The notes: a model not told the origin generated them from the sequence alone. A stretch of 64,000 bases of DNA from CAYVIB01 sp964451365 (GCA_964451365.1 CAYVIB010000030.1:1-64000); one strand, 5' to 3'. Counted from the stretch's first letter, positions 39,520 through 49,331 are shown. Translations and numbers: made by a program.

Positions 39520-42500
39520 CTAAAATTCCACTTCCTCAACTTGAGTTTGATCCATAGAATCCAGAGCCGTGGCGATCCTCGCCCTTTCTATACCGTTTTG
39601 AACTATCTGCCCAAGCTCCCTAATTGAACATCTGTCAAATATCAGCTGTATATCCAGATGCACATCAAAACACTTTTTGATTTCGCTTTGTAAACGTATA
39701 ACCAATAGGGAATGTCCACCAATTTCAAAAAAATTGGCTGTCGTCCCCAAACGTGTCTTATCTACCTGAAGGAGCCCGGACCAGATGCCGACCAGGGCTT
39801 CTTCAATTTCCGTTTCCGGTTTGGATACCTCATCATCAAATAAACTTTCAGGCACCGGCAAACTGCTTCGGTCTATCTTACCGCTGATGAGAAGCGGCCA
39901 CTTTTCTACAAAAACATACGTCGTCGGAATCATGTACCCAGGTAAAACCGCTTTTAGATGCATTTTCAGGTGACGCAAATAAACTTTGTCTTCACCTTCC
40001 GAAAGTTCCCGACTATCGTTCCGCTTTATATACGCCACCAAATAAACATTACCAGGTTCCCCGTAAGGCAAAACCACTGCTGAATCAATACCTTCTACTT
40101 GTACGATTTCATGTTCTATTTCCGCGGGTTCCACCCTGAATCCACGTATCTGCACCTGATCATCAAGACGGCCAATAAACTCAAGCGTGCCATCTGGCAG
40201 ATACCTGACCAGGTCACCCGTGCGATACATTTTCGCGTGTTCTTCTACAGCAAAAGGATCGCGAACGAAAACGCGCTGAGTCAATGCATGATTGAAAAGA
40301 TAACCTTCAGCCAGCAAACTTCCACCAATACATAGCTCTCCCGGCAGCCCGGATGGAGAACGTCTACCTTTGCCGTCGACTACGTACAAACATCTCGGGC
40401 CAACCGGTCGGCCGATACTTACACGATACTGATCCTGTTCAGTAATTCTGCGCAAGGTTGATGTGATAATGGCTTCAGTCGGACCGTAAGCGTTAAAAAG
40501 TTCACAGTTTTCCGAAGCGCCCAGCTCGAACCAGTTTTTGACAAGATGACTGCCAAGCGCCTCTCCACCCACAACAATTTTTCGCAACGTGGAAGCTTTC
40601 CACTGAGTGTGTGTCGAACTTCCAAGCAACTGGGAGAAATATCCTACTGGCAAATCTGTAACTGTTATGCCGGAGCGTTGCGTAAAAGCAAAAAACTCTT
40701 CGACATCAGGCAAGCTTCGCTCGACAAAATGAATGGTTGCGCCGACAGCCAATCCACCAAAGGTCTGCTCAATAAAGGTATCAAAGCAGTAAGAGGCAAC
40801 CTGAAGAATTTGATCCCCCTTTTTTAGCGAAAGCTCACGAACCATGGCGGAGATGTGCGTTGCCACCGCGCGGCTACGGACTGCCACGCCTTTCGGTCGT
40901 CCGGTGGATCCAGAGGTGTAGATGACGTAGGCGAGCGGATTGGACCGCTGAGGTCGTTCAGCATTCGCGGTTCCAGAAGAAGGTATATCAACAGGCTCGC
41001 CGAAGGAGTTGACGAATATCGGGCTGACAACCTCCGGCAGAGTTTTCGCGACATCAGAATCCGCCAAGGTCAGAACGTAACGAGCCCTCGAATCTGAAAG
41101 CATGTAAGCCAACCTGGACTGCGGCTGACTCGCGTCCAAGGGCAGATAAGCGGCGCCCGCTTTCATAATAGCCAGCAGTCCGACCAGCATCGCCGGCGAT
41201 CTTTTGACACATATTCCAACCGGAACGGCGCTACCGACGCCGCAGGCGAGCAGATGCTGTGCCAGCTCATCCGCCCTGCCATTGAGCGTTCGGTATGTGA
41301 GCTTCTGGTCGCCGAAAACAACTGCGACCTCGTTGGGATTGTCTATTACCTGGCGCTCGAAAAGTTGGTGCAGGCAGGCCTCGCTATATTGATCAATGCT
41401 CCCCGTACCCAATACAAACTGATGCCGATGTTCCGCCTCCGGAAGGATATCGATCTCCCTCAATGGCCTGCGCCCACTCTTGGGCACAATATGCAAAAGA
41501 TTGTCGAACCTGCTGGCGATATCCGAGATTTCCCTGCTTTCAAAGTACGCGAGGTTATAATCAAAGTGCACTTCGATATCATTCGTGACCCCATCCCAAA
41601 CTGTCACAGTCAGCGGCGTCTGATCGTAACCGTGAGAAAGGTATACCACTCCGGCTTTATCTTCACCAAAAGCCAAATCATTGTAATCCTGCTTGAGATA
41701 ATTAAATATTACGTCATATAAAGACTGCCCTCTTCCGGCCAACTTCAACTCTTTTATAAGGTGGCCGACAGGAAAGCGTTGTCTTTTGAAGTTGCTTTTG
41801 TACCTATTACTTATATTTTCGACAAGGTCAAAAAAAGAATTGGTATCGTCCAGGCTTGCGATCAACGGACTTACGTTGGTAAAAACCCCGATCGTCTCTT
41901 TCTGTGAAGCCCCTCTTCGATTATGGGTCTGGATACCAATAGAAAGGTGACTCCGTTCATATGCCCCGCAAAAATAAAGCGCCATGATGGTCAAAAACAC
42001 CTGCGGCACGCCAACCGCCAACTCCTGAGCAAATGATTCAAGCTGCCTGAACCGTTCTCTGGAAATGTGCAGTGTGTATCGCCCACTGGGAATGCTGCTC
42101 CCGTTATCGTAACGAGTGCTATGGTATGGCGGCAACAAACGGGCGGGAAGTGGTTGGCACTGTTCCAGCCAATGCTGCTTATCCTGTGCGTACCTTCTGC
42201 TCCGCAGGTACTCCTGATCCCCACTGGACACCTGGCGCCAACACGACGCGCGAGAAGCATCGGCCGTCAAATCGTTATACTTACACCCAAGCTGTTTCGC
42301 CCAGTTCAAAAAGCCCCAACCATCCATCGCCAAATGGTGGCTAAATCCTACATAGCGGAATTCGGTAGGACCCAATTTGAGTAAAAACGCTTTAAAAAGC
42401 TGGACATTTTCAAACGGCACCGGCGTCTCAAATAGCGTTTTAAGCCACAGATCCGCCTGCGTAGCAGGATTTTGCGCATCCGAGAAGTCAATGAGAGGAA

Positions 42501-42747
42501 GCCCGGTATCACGTTCTTCAGCTATTTGCTGCTGTATATCCGCGCCATCATTGACAATACGAATCCCAAACGCATCGTTTAGCCTGACAACTTCCGCGTG
42601 CGCGGCCCGCATTTTTTCCACTTCTATCTTGCCGCAGGCAATATACCCCCCGATGTTGTACAACGGACAGTTGGGATGACGCAACTGGTCAAAGTAGATG
42701 TCACTTTGGCTAAGTGTCAATGGAAATGTTCGACTTGCAATTTTCAT
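39520..42747 (-). CDS. NRPS, loading enzyme: starter-like C-A(basic?)-T
   Basis: A 1075-residue synthetase and the only one of the five without a TubC docking domain, so it probably starts the chain. The C domain opens LTLSQSDIYFDQLRHP, with PLYNIGGY and HHLAMDGW, a pattern of starter C domains that attach an acyl group to the first amino acid. The A domain has YTSGSTG, NAYGPTE and pocket residues DTEDVGAITK. Two acidic residues (Glu, Asp) in the pocket suggest a basic substrate such as Lys, Orn or Arg, but this is not an exact known code. T domain with GGHS follows. The tail ends VEEVEF, a likely docking peptide for the next TubC domain. It starts 58 bases after the exporter gene with a weak GGCGAG site. 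Confidence 0.93.
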   Translation of the reverse strand: MKIASRTFPLTLSQSDIYFDQLRHPNCPLYNIGGYIACGKIEVEKMRAAHAEVVRLNDAFGIRIVNDGADIQQQIAEERDTGLPLIDFSDAQNPATQADLWLKTLFETPVPFENVQLFKAFLLKLGPTEFRYVGFSHHLAMDGWGFLNWAKQLGCKYNDLTADASRASCWRQVSSGDQEYLRSRRYAQDKQHWLEQCQPLPARLLPPYHSTRYDNGSSIPSGRYTLHISRERFRQLESFAQELAVGVPQVFLTIMALYFCGAYERSHLSIGIQTHNRRGASQKETIGVFTNVSPLIASLDDTNSFFDLVENISNRYKSNFKRQRFPVGHLIKELKLAGRGQSLYDVIFNYLKQDYNDLAFGEDKAGVVYLSHGYDQTPLTVTVWDGVTNDIEVHFDYNLAYFESREISDIASRFDNLLHIVPKSGRRPLREIDILPEAEHRHQFVLGTGSIDQYSEACLHQLFERQVIDNPNEVAVVFGDQKLTYRTLNGRADELAQHLLACGVGSAVPVGICVKRSPAMLVGLLAIMKAGAAYLPLDASQPQSRLAYMLSDSRARYVLTLADSDVAKTLPEVVSPIFVNSFGEPVDIPSSGTANAERPQRSNPLAYVIYTSGSTGRPKGVAVRSRAVATHISAMVRELSLKKGDQILQVASYCFDTFIEQTFGGLAVGATIHFVERSLPDVEEFFAFTQRSGITVTDLPVGYFSQLLGSSTHTQWKASTLRKIVVGGEALGSHLVKNWFELGASENCELFNAYGPTEAIITSTLRRITEQDQYRVSIGRPVGPRCLYVVDGKGRRSPSGLPGELCIGGSLLAEGYLFNHALTQRVFVRDPFAVEEHAKMYRTGDLVRYLPDGTLEFIGRLDDQVQIRGFRVEPAEIEHEIVQVEGIDSAVVLPYGEPGNVYLVAYIKRNDSRELSEGEDKVYLRHLKMHLKAVLPGYMIPTTYVFVEKWPLLISGKIDRSSLPVPESLFDDEVSKPETEIEEALVGIWSGLLQVDKTRLGTTANFFEIGGHSLLVIRLQSEIKKCFDVHLDIQLIFDRCSIRELGQIVQNGIERARIATALDSMDQTQVEEVEF

Positions 42748-42805
42748 TGTCTCGCCATACCGCGTTTAAGTTTATAGTTATTCCAGAAAGCGCTTTTTCC
42801 TTCGC

Positions 42806-44509
42806 TTACTGGCTCGCAAGCACCTCTCCCTGCATAAGCTTTGGTGCTGCACGCCGTACATTGATTATCTTTCCCTGCTCCATCGTAATTATCGTATCGG
42901 CAACATCAAAATAGCGGTCATCATGACTGATCACGATTACCACCTTATTCTTTTTCTTTAATTCCGGAAGAATGTCTTTATAAAAAACATTCTTGAATTC
43001 AGGATCCTGGTCCGCTGCCCATTCGTCAAAAAGGTATATTTCTTTATCTTCAAGAAAGGCGACCAACAAGGCCAAACGTTTTCTCTGTCCGTCCGAAAGA
43101 GACAACGTTGAAAACTTGTCTCGATCAAGCGTAACTTTTCCTGTCAAATGCAGCTTTTCCATGTAGCGTATCGCGGATTTTTCGATTTCTTCCGTCATTT
43201 CAATTAGCAGACGGTCAAAGAGATAGTAGTCCGTGTATATAGCGCTGATTTTCTGACGATAGCTGACAATATTGTCATTTCCCACAACACTGTTATCGAA
43301 AGCAATTTCTCCGCTTGAAGGCGTGTAATGAAGCGTCAATAGTTTGCTCAGTGTCGACTTCCCCGACCCATTCGCACCGACAATAAAAGTAATCTCTCCC
43401 CTTTTTATTTGTAAGTTCAGCGGGCCGACCTGGAAGCCGGCTTCGTCTGACGGCGATGGATAATTATATTGCACATTATCAAAGCGGATGGAATGCCAGG
43501 CAGGAACCTCTGCCATGACGGGATTGATATCTTCTTCCGGTATTTTTCCTAATAAATTATTGAGCTTGCGGTAGGAAACAGACGCAACGGCGATTTCAGG
43601 TATTGCGCTTAATAATATGGATATGGGACCCGCGACATATAGAAGCGTCATTACGACGCCGATCAGCTCCTCCTGGCTGATGGCATAGTAATTAACAAAC
43701 ACAAAGCTGACCGCGCCTATCACAAAAAAACTTAACAAGTCGCCAAAGCTAGATGATGCTCGCATTATGGTTTGCGCGGTTTTGTCCTGCTCAGCGATGC
43801 GGGACTCATTCTCAATGAGCATACGTTTAAAATAGAGCTCACGCTTTCCATGATCGAGTTTCAGTTCCTTTGCCCCGAAAATCAGTCCTTTCAGTGCCTC
43901 CTGCAACTGATCAAACCCTTCTCTTGTCTTATGTAGTATTTTTCTACCTATAGTCATCGGAACCTGATAACAAACCACTCCAAAAATTATCGCCATCATG
44001 ACAAGCTTGAACACGTCCGGATTCAAATACACCAGAAAAGTCAGCATCCCGACAACCGTGATGCCGTTGATCAGTAACGCGGGAACAGCCCTTCCGCCTG
44101 CTAAAATTCTTGGGACGTCAAGATTCAACGAAGCCACTATCTTTGAGGAGCCGATTCTTTCAATTGCTGAAATTGGTGCGGCGGATATACGACCATAGAA
44201 CTCAGTCCGGATACCTCTCGCAACCTCAGTCGACACACGGGTCAGGATAACCTCCGAAGTTGTCCTCATAATCAGGATAAGTAGACATAGGGCGATATAA
44301 AACAACGCCAGTTGGTAATGAGCCACCTCAAATGAAAGCAATGTTGCGACATCATCATTGATGGGCTCGAACGAAGAGTCCTGAGGGCGGATGCTGAGCA
44401 ACACCAATGGGATAAGAGCGGAATAACAAACACCGGACAATCCGCCCAGCACTATCGAGATAAAAACGCGATTTGGTGCCCTGTGAGAGAAGGTACTGAA
44501 TATGCTCAT
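42806..44509 (-). CDS. Cyclic-peptide/siderophore-type ABC exporter (SyrD/PvdE family)
   Basis: A fused membrane-ATPase half transporter of 567 residues, the usual size for the SyrD/PvdE family. About six membrane helices fill residues 15-300 (for example GVCYSALIPLVLLSI and the LLSFFVIGAVSFVFV region). The ATPase has Walker A GANGSGKST, signature LSDGQRKRL and Walker B IYLFDEWAADQDP with a His switch in VISHDDRYF. The DEWAADQDP box is characteristic of this family. It would move the peptide from the cytoplasm to the periplasm as a dimer. Its ATG overlaps the acylase stop by 4 bases, and the first NRPS gene follows 58 bases later. Confidence 0.93.
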   Translation of the reverse strand: MSIFSTFSHRAPNRVFISIVLGGLSGVCYSALIPLVLLSIRPQDSSFEPINDDVATLLSFEVAHYQLALFYIALCLLILIMRTTSEVILTRVSTEVARGIRTEFYGRISAAPISAIERIGSSKIVASLNLDVPRILAGGRAVPALLINGITVVGMLTFLVYLNPDVFKLVMMAIIFGVVCYQVPMTIGRKILHKTREGFDQLQEALKGLIFGAKELKLDHGKRELYFKRMLIENESRIAEQDKTAQTIMRASSSFGDLLSFFVIGAVSFVFVNYYAISQEELIGVVMTLLYVAGPISILLSAIPEIAVASVSYRKLNNLLGKIPEEDINPVMAEVPAWHSIRFDNVQYNYPSPSDEAGFQVGPLNLQIKRGEITFIVGANGSGKSTLSKLLTLHYTPSSGEIAFDNSVVGNDNIVSYRQKISAIYTDYYLFDRLLIEMTEEIEKSAIRYMEKLHLTGKVTLDRDKFSTLSLSDGQRKRLALLVAFLEDKEIYLFDEWAADQDPEFKNVFYKDILPELKKKNKVVIVISHDDRYFDVADTIITMEQGKIINVRRAAPKLMQGEVLASQ

Positions 44510-46995
44510 TGTAGATTACCAGTTGATGCATTCGCCAATTCAGATGTACCAGGTGAAAACCAGGTCGGATCAAAATTCAGGTAGTGGAAATCCGAAAAAT
44601 ATTCCGTCATATCAGAATAATGAGGGCTCATTACTTGACCGGACTGCCCCGTTGAATTAACAAATAAATGCACGGGCGAATGATCCTTCATCTCAATAAT
44701 CTGTCTAAAACCTGCCCCGAATACCTGGGAATATCCTTCCGAGCGATTAAAGATCGTACCCGCCACATTGACCGTGTTACTTGATCCCGCACTGCTGACG
44801 GATCGCTCGAACAACCGGCTGAGCATCCTAACCTGGCTGAAGGGCACATGCTGATAAACTGCTTTATTCGCCCGCCCCCAGGTCCACTCATCAATATCAC
44901 TGCCGTAAAGCTTCGTCATCTCTTCGGAAACGGCATTAAAAGCACTTTCAATCATCGAACGACAGCTTTCCGTTACTTCAGTGGTGACGTCATCACACCA
45001 CTTTTCGTTGCTCCTGATGATTTCCGCAACCTTATCCGAGCTGATCGAAGCAATAACGGATTCCAGATACGGCGAGTGATCCTTCCGGTTCCAGTAGCTG
45101 CTCAGTTCATCGGTAAACAAGTTGGTTTTAAGGTTACGTAGTAATCCGTAGTAAATCGTGGCTCCGACACTGTTCATGGACGCTTTACCATCCCACTTTC
45201 GCAACGTCTCAACCATGAATGGATCGGTGTCAAGAGGACCGATGTCTCTCACCACGTTCAGGAGACTGACGACGGATAAATCAAGCACATCCCCCTGTAT
45301 TCGTTTCATATCTTCAGTGGTGAGTTTGTCTCCGCTTTGCACCGTCTTTTGTACAAGATGCGTAATTCTCTTCGCCCGTTGAGGTGGTGCGTAATTGCTC
45401 GATATAAAATAAGGGTAATCCGCATCAACATTTCGATTATTGGCATTCACCAGGAAACCGGATTCCGGATTAAAAACCTGCGGCATACGATCAAAGGGAA
45501 TATAACTTTCCCACTCGTATGATTTGTCTTTGCCGGACACTGGAACCAGACCATACCCAGCCCTCCTGACGGGAATTCTGCCAACACCGATGAGACCAAT
45601 ATTATTTCGTTTATCCGCGTACAGGATATTCAGCGGAGGGGCGATGTGGAACTCCAGGGCTTGCTTAAACTCGTTCCAATCAGCTGCATAACCTAACCTA
45701 TAAAACGATTCATATGACGTATCCTGGTCACTTAATCCCGTCCACTGTAGAGTCACCGGCTGATCCAACGAAGTTACGGTATCGCTGATAACAGGACCAT
45801 GGACTGAGTTACGTACCAGTATGGAAACAGGTTTAAGCGGTGAGCGCAGCGAGGATGGGAAGTCGGCCCTTACATTTATAAATTCGGTTCGCGTGCTGAA
45901 GGATTCGAACTCACCATCATATAAATATTTATTGGGATCCTCAGGGGCCGTCTGCTCGAGATAGAGATCCTGGACATCCGCCATCATGGCGGTACCTCCC
46001 CACGCGATATGTTGATTCCTTCCAAATATAATCACTGGCAGACCAACCAGACTCATGCCGGACGCATTGAGAGTAGCGCCTTTTTGGCTTACTGCGTACC
46101 AAAGCGATGGAATTTGCAGATCCAGGTGTGGGTCATTGGCCAGAATGGGAGCACCCGACTTCGTCAGGCTACCCGACACCACCCAGGCATTACTTCCAGG
46201 ATAAAAATTTTCGGCAACAGAGGTAGAGCCAAACATTTTTCCACTGGAAAACAAGGCGGACAATCCATCGAATGCAGGTGGATTGGCATCACGGTCAACC
46301 AAATCACGAGGTAAATTATCCTCAAACAACGTGTTGAACTGCCTGTCCGAGAGATAGCGCAAACTAACAAAACGTTTTATTTCTTCTCGATAATTACCGC
46401 TAAGCGTTAATGCGAATACCTTTATCCAGGCAAGGGAGTCTTCTTTTTTCCACGGCTGAGGCTCTATGCCCAGTATGGCAAACTCTATGGGAAGTCTTTG
46501 ATTGGTATGAATCCACTCGTTAATACCCGCGGCATAAGCTTCTAGCGACGCTATTGCCGACGGACTCAAATAGTCAACGGATTTGGATGCGGCTTCGTAG
46601 ATTCCTAGCGTTCTTATCCATATATCCTGCTCCAGGGCGCTCCGACCGAGCACCTCCGCCAATGTTCCCTGGCAGGTTCGTCTCTGAATTTCGAGCTGCC
46701 ATAACCGATCCTGGGCATGGGCATATCCCATCGCGAAATAAACATCGATGTCTGAATCCGCTTTAAGGTAGGTAACTCCCATCGCGTCGCGTCTAATACT
46801 AATATTTTTCTCAGTGTTCTTTAAGAGGAACAAACCATCGCTATCACTGGGCAGGGGATCAAAAAGAAATATCTTGCATGCATACGCAACACAAGCGATT
46901 GCCGGAAAAATGATAAAGACAATAAATCTCGGCAGGAGAACGAAGTTGGCAATCTTTAGCACAAGCGCAATTCCATTGTTGTTAGATGTAAACAA
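44506..46995 (-). CDS. Penicillin-acylase / PvdQ-like Ntn hydrolase
   Basis: An 829-residue Ntn hydrolase precursor. One hydrophobic helix (about residues 11-40) directs it to the periplasm or anchors it. The motif DAMGVTYLKADSD and GYAHAQDRLWQ match the alpha subunit. The self-cleavage site is G267-S268 in PGSNAWVVSG, where Ser becomes the N-terminal nucleophile of the beta chain. NDPHLDLQIPSLWY and a later Asn/Arg-rich region complete the fold. It should cleave an amide bond; in pyoverdine synthesis PvdQ removes the fatty acyl group in the periplasm, and the starter C domain makes the same role likely here. The start is uncertain: TTG 46995 is the longest option, without a good ribosome site, and a GTG lies 11 codons in. 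It is the first gene of the operon. Confidence 0.9.
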   Translation of the reverse strand: MFTSNNNGIALVLKIANFVLLPRFIVFIIFPAIACVAYACKIFLFDPLPSDSDGLFLLKNTEKNISIRRDAMGVTYLKADSDIDVYFAMGYAHAQDRLWQLEIQRRTCQGTLAEVLGRSALEQDIWIRTLGIYEAASKSVDYLSPSAIASLEAYAAGINEWIHTNQRLPIEFAILGIEPQPWKKEDSLAWIKVFALTLSGNYREEIKRFVSLRYLSDRQFNTLFEDNLPRDLVDRDANPPAFDGLSALFSSGKMFGSTSVAENFYPGSNAWVVSGSLTKSGAPILANDPHLDLQIPSLWYAVSQKGATLNASGMSLVGLPVIIFGRNQHIAWGGTAMMADVQDLYLEQTAPEDPNKYLYDGEFESFSTRTEFINVRADFPSSLRSPLKPVSILVRNSVHGPVISDTVTSLDQPVTLQWTGLSDQDTSYESFYRLGYAADWNEFKQALEFHIAPPLNILYADKRNNIGLIGVGRIPVRRAGYGLVPVSGKDKSYEWESYIPFDRMPQVFNPESGFLVNANNRNVDADYPYFISSNYAPPQRAKRITHLVQKTVQSGDKLTTEDMKRIQGDVLDLSVVSLLNVVRDIGPLDTDPFMVETLRKWDGKASMNSVGATIYYGLLRNLKTNLFTDELSSYWNRKDHSPYLESVIASISSDKVAEIIRSNEKWCDDVTTEVTESCRSMIESAFNAVSEEMTKLYGSDIDEWTWGRANKAVYQHVPFSQVRMLSRLFERSVSSAGSSNTVNVAGTIFNRSEGYSQVFGAGFRQIIEMKDHSPVHLFVNSTGQSGQVMSPHYSDMTEYFSDFHYLNFDPTWFSPGTSELANASTGNLQ

Positions 46996-47820
46996 ATCAA
47001 CAGCCAGTTGTTCGGTATATAGCTGCTATCCAGGGTTTATATACAGGCAGCACCATAGTTGCACACCATGTATAGCTGTACGCAGATATTGATATCGAAA
47101 CGGAAAAACGTTATTAACTATCTACTGAACGCAGATTGATACAGATGCCTATTAATACATCTAATTGTGTCACCTTTATTTTATTTGGGTCAGGCTCGCC
47201 ACACCTTATTCTCTACCATGAAATTCAATACCGGCAGAAAGCGGTTATGAGCCCCTACTACAACTAAAGTATTACCCGGTTAAACGCCGGAAACCCTCCA
47301 ACATATCCAAGGTTATTGCATTTCGACAACATCATCGGGATCATCGGGCGTTGGGTTAGCGCGCAAATCATTTTACGCGCAATATCATTACACCTGTGAC
47401 GCTTAAATTTTCCTGGCAAGGATATAAATTAATCTTTTTGGCATTTGGAATTTTTTTTTGTCGCGCCTTAGAGGTTTCCGATTGTTTGTTTTTTGTCTGT
47501 ATGTGATTAGGGTGCCAACTATAGTCTTTAAGCAAATCCCGATCAAGTTGAACATTTCACTTTTTGTATATTTTGATGGTCACGTTGCAATACGCCACAT
47601 TAACCGCTCATGGGTAAATTTATGGCGTCAAAATCACCTGGTTTATTTAAATGTTGTTAAACTGCTAGCGGCGCCTGCAAATTTTTATCTCAAAGGTTGA
47701 CTTACATTAGGTAAATCATTATTTTGGCGTCAAAAAAACCTTCTCGGACCCTGCCCTACCAAAAAAGTCTGAAGAAATACACATCGCGATCAGGGTTTTT
47801 AAGGAAAGGACCCGAACCAT
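46996..47820. other. Divergent intergenic region between acylase operon and GT1 gene
   Basis: About 825 AT-rich bases without a convincing gene; a TTG-started frame at 47458-47700 has no family character. Near the operon start a direct repeat TATAGCTG occurs at 47018 and 47071, bracketing a minus-strand TATAAA (47036-47041 area) that could serve as a -10, though no good -35 fits. Two copies of TGGCGTCAAAA lie at 47623 and 47725. The length and base composition suggest a regulatory region controlling both directions. Confidence 0.5.
47697..47725 (+). promoter_or_regulatory. Probable sigma-70 promoter of the GT1 gene
   Basis: TTGACT (47697-47702), a 17-base spacer and TATTTT (47720-47725), about 95 bases before the GT1 start codon. 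The motif TGGCGTCAAAA begins at the last -10 base and so lies at the expected transcription start. Confidence 0.5.
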
Positions 47821-49257
47821 ATGAACAAAAATAAAGCTGATCCAGGTAGCAGTTTAAAAGTTATTGGTTTTGTCCTTTTTCCAGAGCGGGGAGGATATTT
47901 TCCCACTTTTAAACTCGCCAAAGCGTTGAAGCAAAAGGGCTTCGAAGTCATCTACTTCGGCACCAGCGAATTCGAGAGCGACGTCCTGAACCAGGGGTTG
48001 AACTACCAGGTCTTGTTTGAAAAACAGTTCGGAAAAGATACATTTGATGCTCCCCCACTGCCTCCCGGTACCGGTGCTATTAAACGTCTTAAACACAACC
48101 TCAGTCTTATTCGCTACAGAAACTTCACGCTACACCAGGCGTTGGCATCCGGCGAGATTGTCGATTCGTTCAACAAGAGTCACGTGGATTTGCTACTGGT
48201 AGATGCCTTGCTCTCTCCCGTCGCGATGTTCGCGAGCGATTCGGGATTACCGGTGATAACACTTGCCACGGAACTTGTCGGTAACAGTCACAAGTTTCCG
48301 CCTCACACCTCCTATTTTAAACCAACCAAGCTTGCATTGATTGCCAAACCAATAGTTGCTATCGAGTGGGCAAAGTTCCGTATACGCAACAAAGTTATAT
48401 CACTTTTCATGCGAAGCCTGATTCGGGTGCTACGGATTCCTGCGTACGACCCAAAAATACTGAACAAATACGAAGAGCTAAAGAAACAATCCGACCGAAA
48501 ACTTATACACTGCGAATATGGTCGGCGCCCTTTATTTCCGGAGTTTGTGCTTTGTCCGAAGGAGTTTGATTTTGACGTGGCAACGAACTTTTATGATCAG
48601 AGAAAGTACATTGGACATTGTATCGACCTTCTTCGACACGAGCCGGAGTTTCCCTGGTCAAGGATTGACGAGAGACCAGTTATATATTGCTCTCTCGGCA
48701 CGCACGTTGCGGACTACCCACCTGCCGACCGCTTTTTCCGAGTATTGATATCCGTTGCCCGGCGCAACCCCCAATACAGTTTCGTCGTCAGCATGGGGCC
48801 GGGAAGACAGTTGAGCATGTATGGTTCTGTCCCATCCAACGTCATAGCTCTCGCGCGTGTACCGCAACTCGCAATACTAAAGAAAGCGTCTGCAATGATC
48901 ACTAATGGCGGTTTGGGAACGGTAAAAGAATGTATTTATTTTGCAGTTCCGATGCTGGCTTTACCGTGCGATTTTGATCAGCCAGGGAATTCAGCCCGGA
49001 TATGTTTTCATAAGATAGGGCGGCGGGACAGCATTCGCAGAATATCCGCCGGATCAATGGGTAAGCACATCGATGCTCTTCTAACAAACCCCATTTATAA
49101 GGAAAACATTCGCAAGATGAGTGCTGAGTTCCGCCGCGAAAAGGATTTTGAAAAATGTATTCAAACAATCACAGACACAATCACCCACACCCCGCAGGCC
49201 GACATTCGACCGAACGCTGTCATTGCACCTGCAAACCCTGTGGAAACGTATATCTGA
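47821..49257 (+). CDS. Glycosyltransferase family 1 (UGT/MGT-like)
   Basis: A GT-B fold glycosyltransferase of 478 residues. The N-terminal acceptor domain begins VIGFVLFPERGGYFPTFKLAKALKQKG-type sequence, with the strand-helix pattern of UDP-glycosyltransferases. The C-terminal donor domain has YCSLGTHV, SFVVSMGP, a VPQLAILKKASAMITNGG segment and a DFDQPGNSARI segment where UGTs bind the nucleotide sugar. No signal peptide is apparent, so it acts in the cytoplasm. The start has AAGGAAAGGA about 10 bases upstream. It is transcribed away from the NRPS operon across the shared regulatory region. A Ser/Thr-rich peptide would offer hydroxyls for glycosylation, but a lipid or other small molecule is equally possible. 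Confidence 0.85.
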   Translation: MNKNKADPGSSLKVIGFVLFPERGGYFPTFKLAKALKQKGFEVIYFGTSEFESDVLNQGLNYQVLFEKQFGKDTFDAPPLPPGTGAIKRLKHNLSLIRYRNFTLHQALASGEIVDSFNKSHVDLLLVDALLSPVAMFASDSGLPVITLATELVGNSHKFPPHTSYFKPTKLALIAKPIVAIEWAKFRIRNKVISLFMRSLIRVLRIPAYDPKILNKYEELKKQSDRKLIHCEYGRRPLFPEFVLCPKEFDFDVATNFYDQRKYIGHCIDLLRHEPEFPWSRIDERPVIYCSLGTHVADYPPADRFFRVLISVARRNPQYSFVVSMGPGRQLSMYGSVPSNVIALARVPQLAILKKASAMITNGGLGTVKECIYFAVPMLALPCDFDQPGNSARICFHKIGRRDSIRRISAGSMGKHIDALLTNPIYKENIRKMSAEFRREKDFEKCIQTITDTITHTPQADIRPNAVIAPANPVETYI

Positions 49258-49331
49258 TTATATATACACATAACAGTCACAAGAACCTATCTCCTAATTG
49301 TCGATGGCTATCACAATATTGCTGAGGATCC

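Noticed and set aside
9383..42747. Heterocyclisation (Cy) domains before the Cys modules
   Set aside because: Both C domains keep HHIASDG rather than the DxxxxD motif, so thiazoline formation is not predicted.
47458..47700. 80-codon frame in the divergent control region
   Set aside because: TTG start, no ribosome site, no family character, and it runs into the GT1 promoter.
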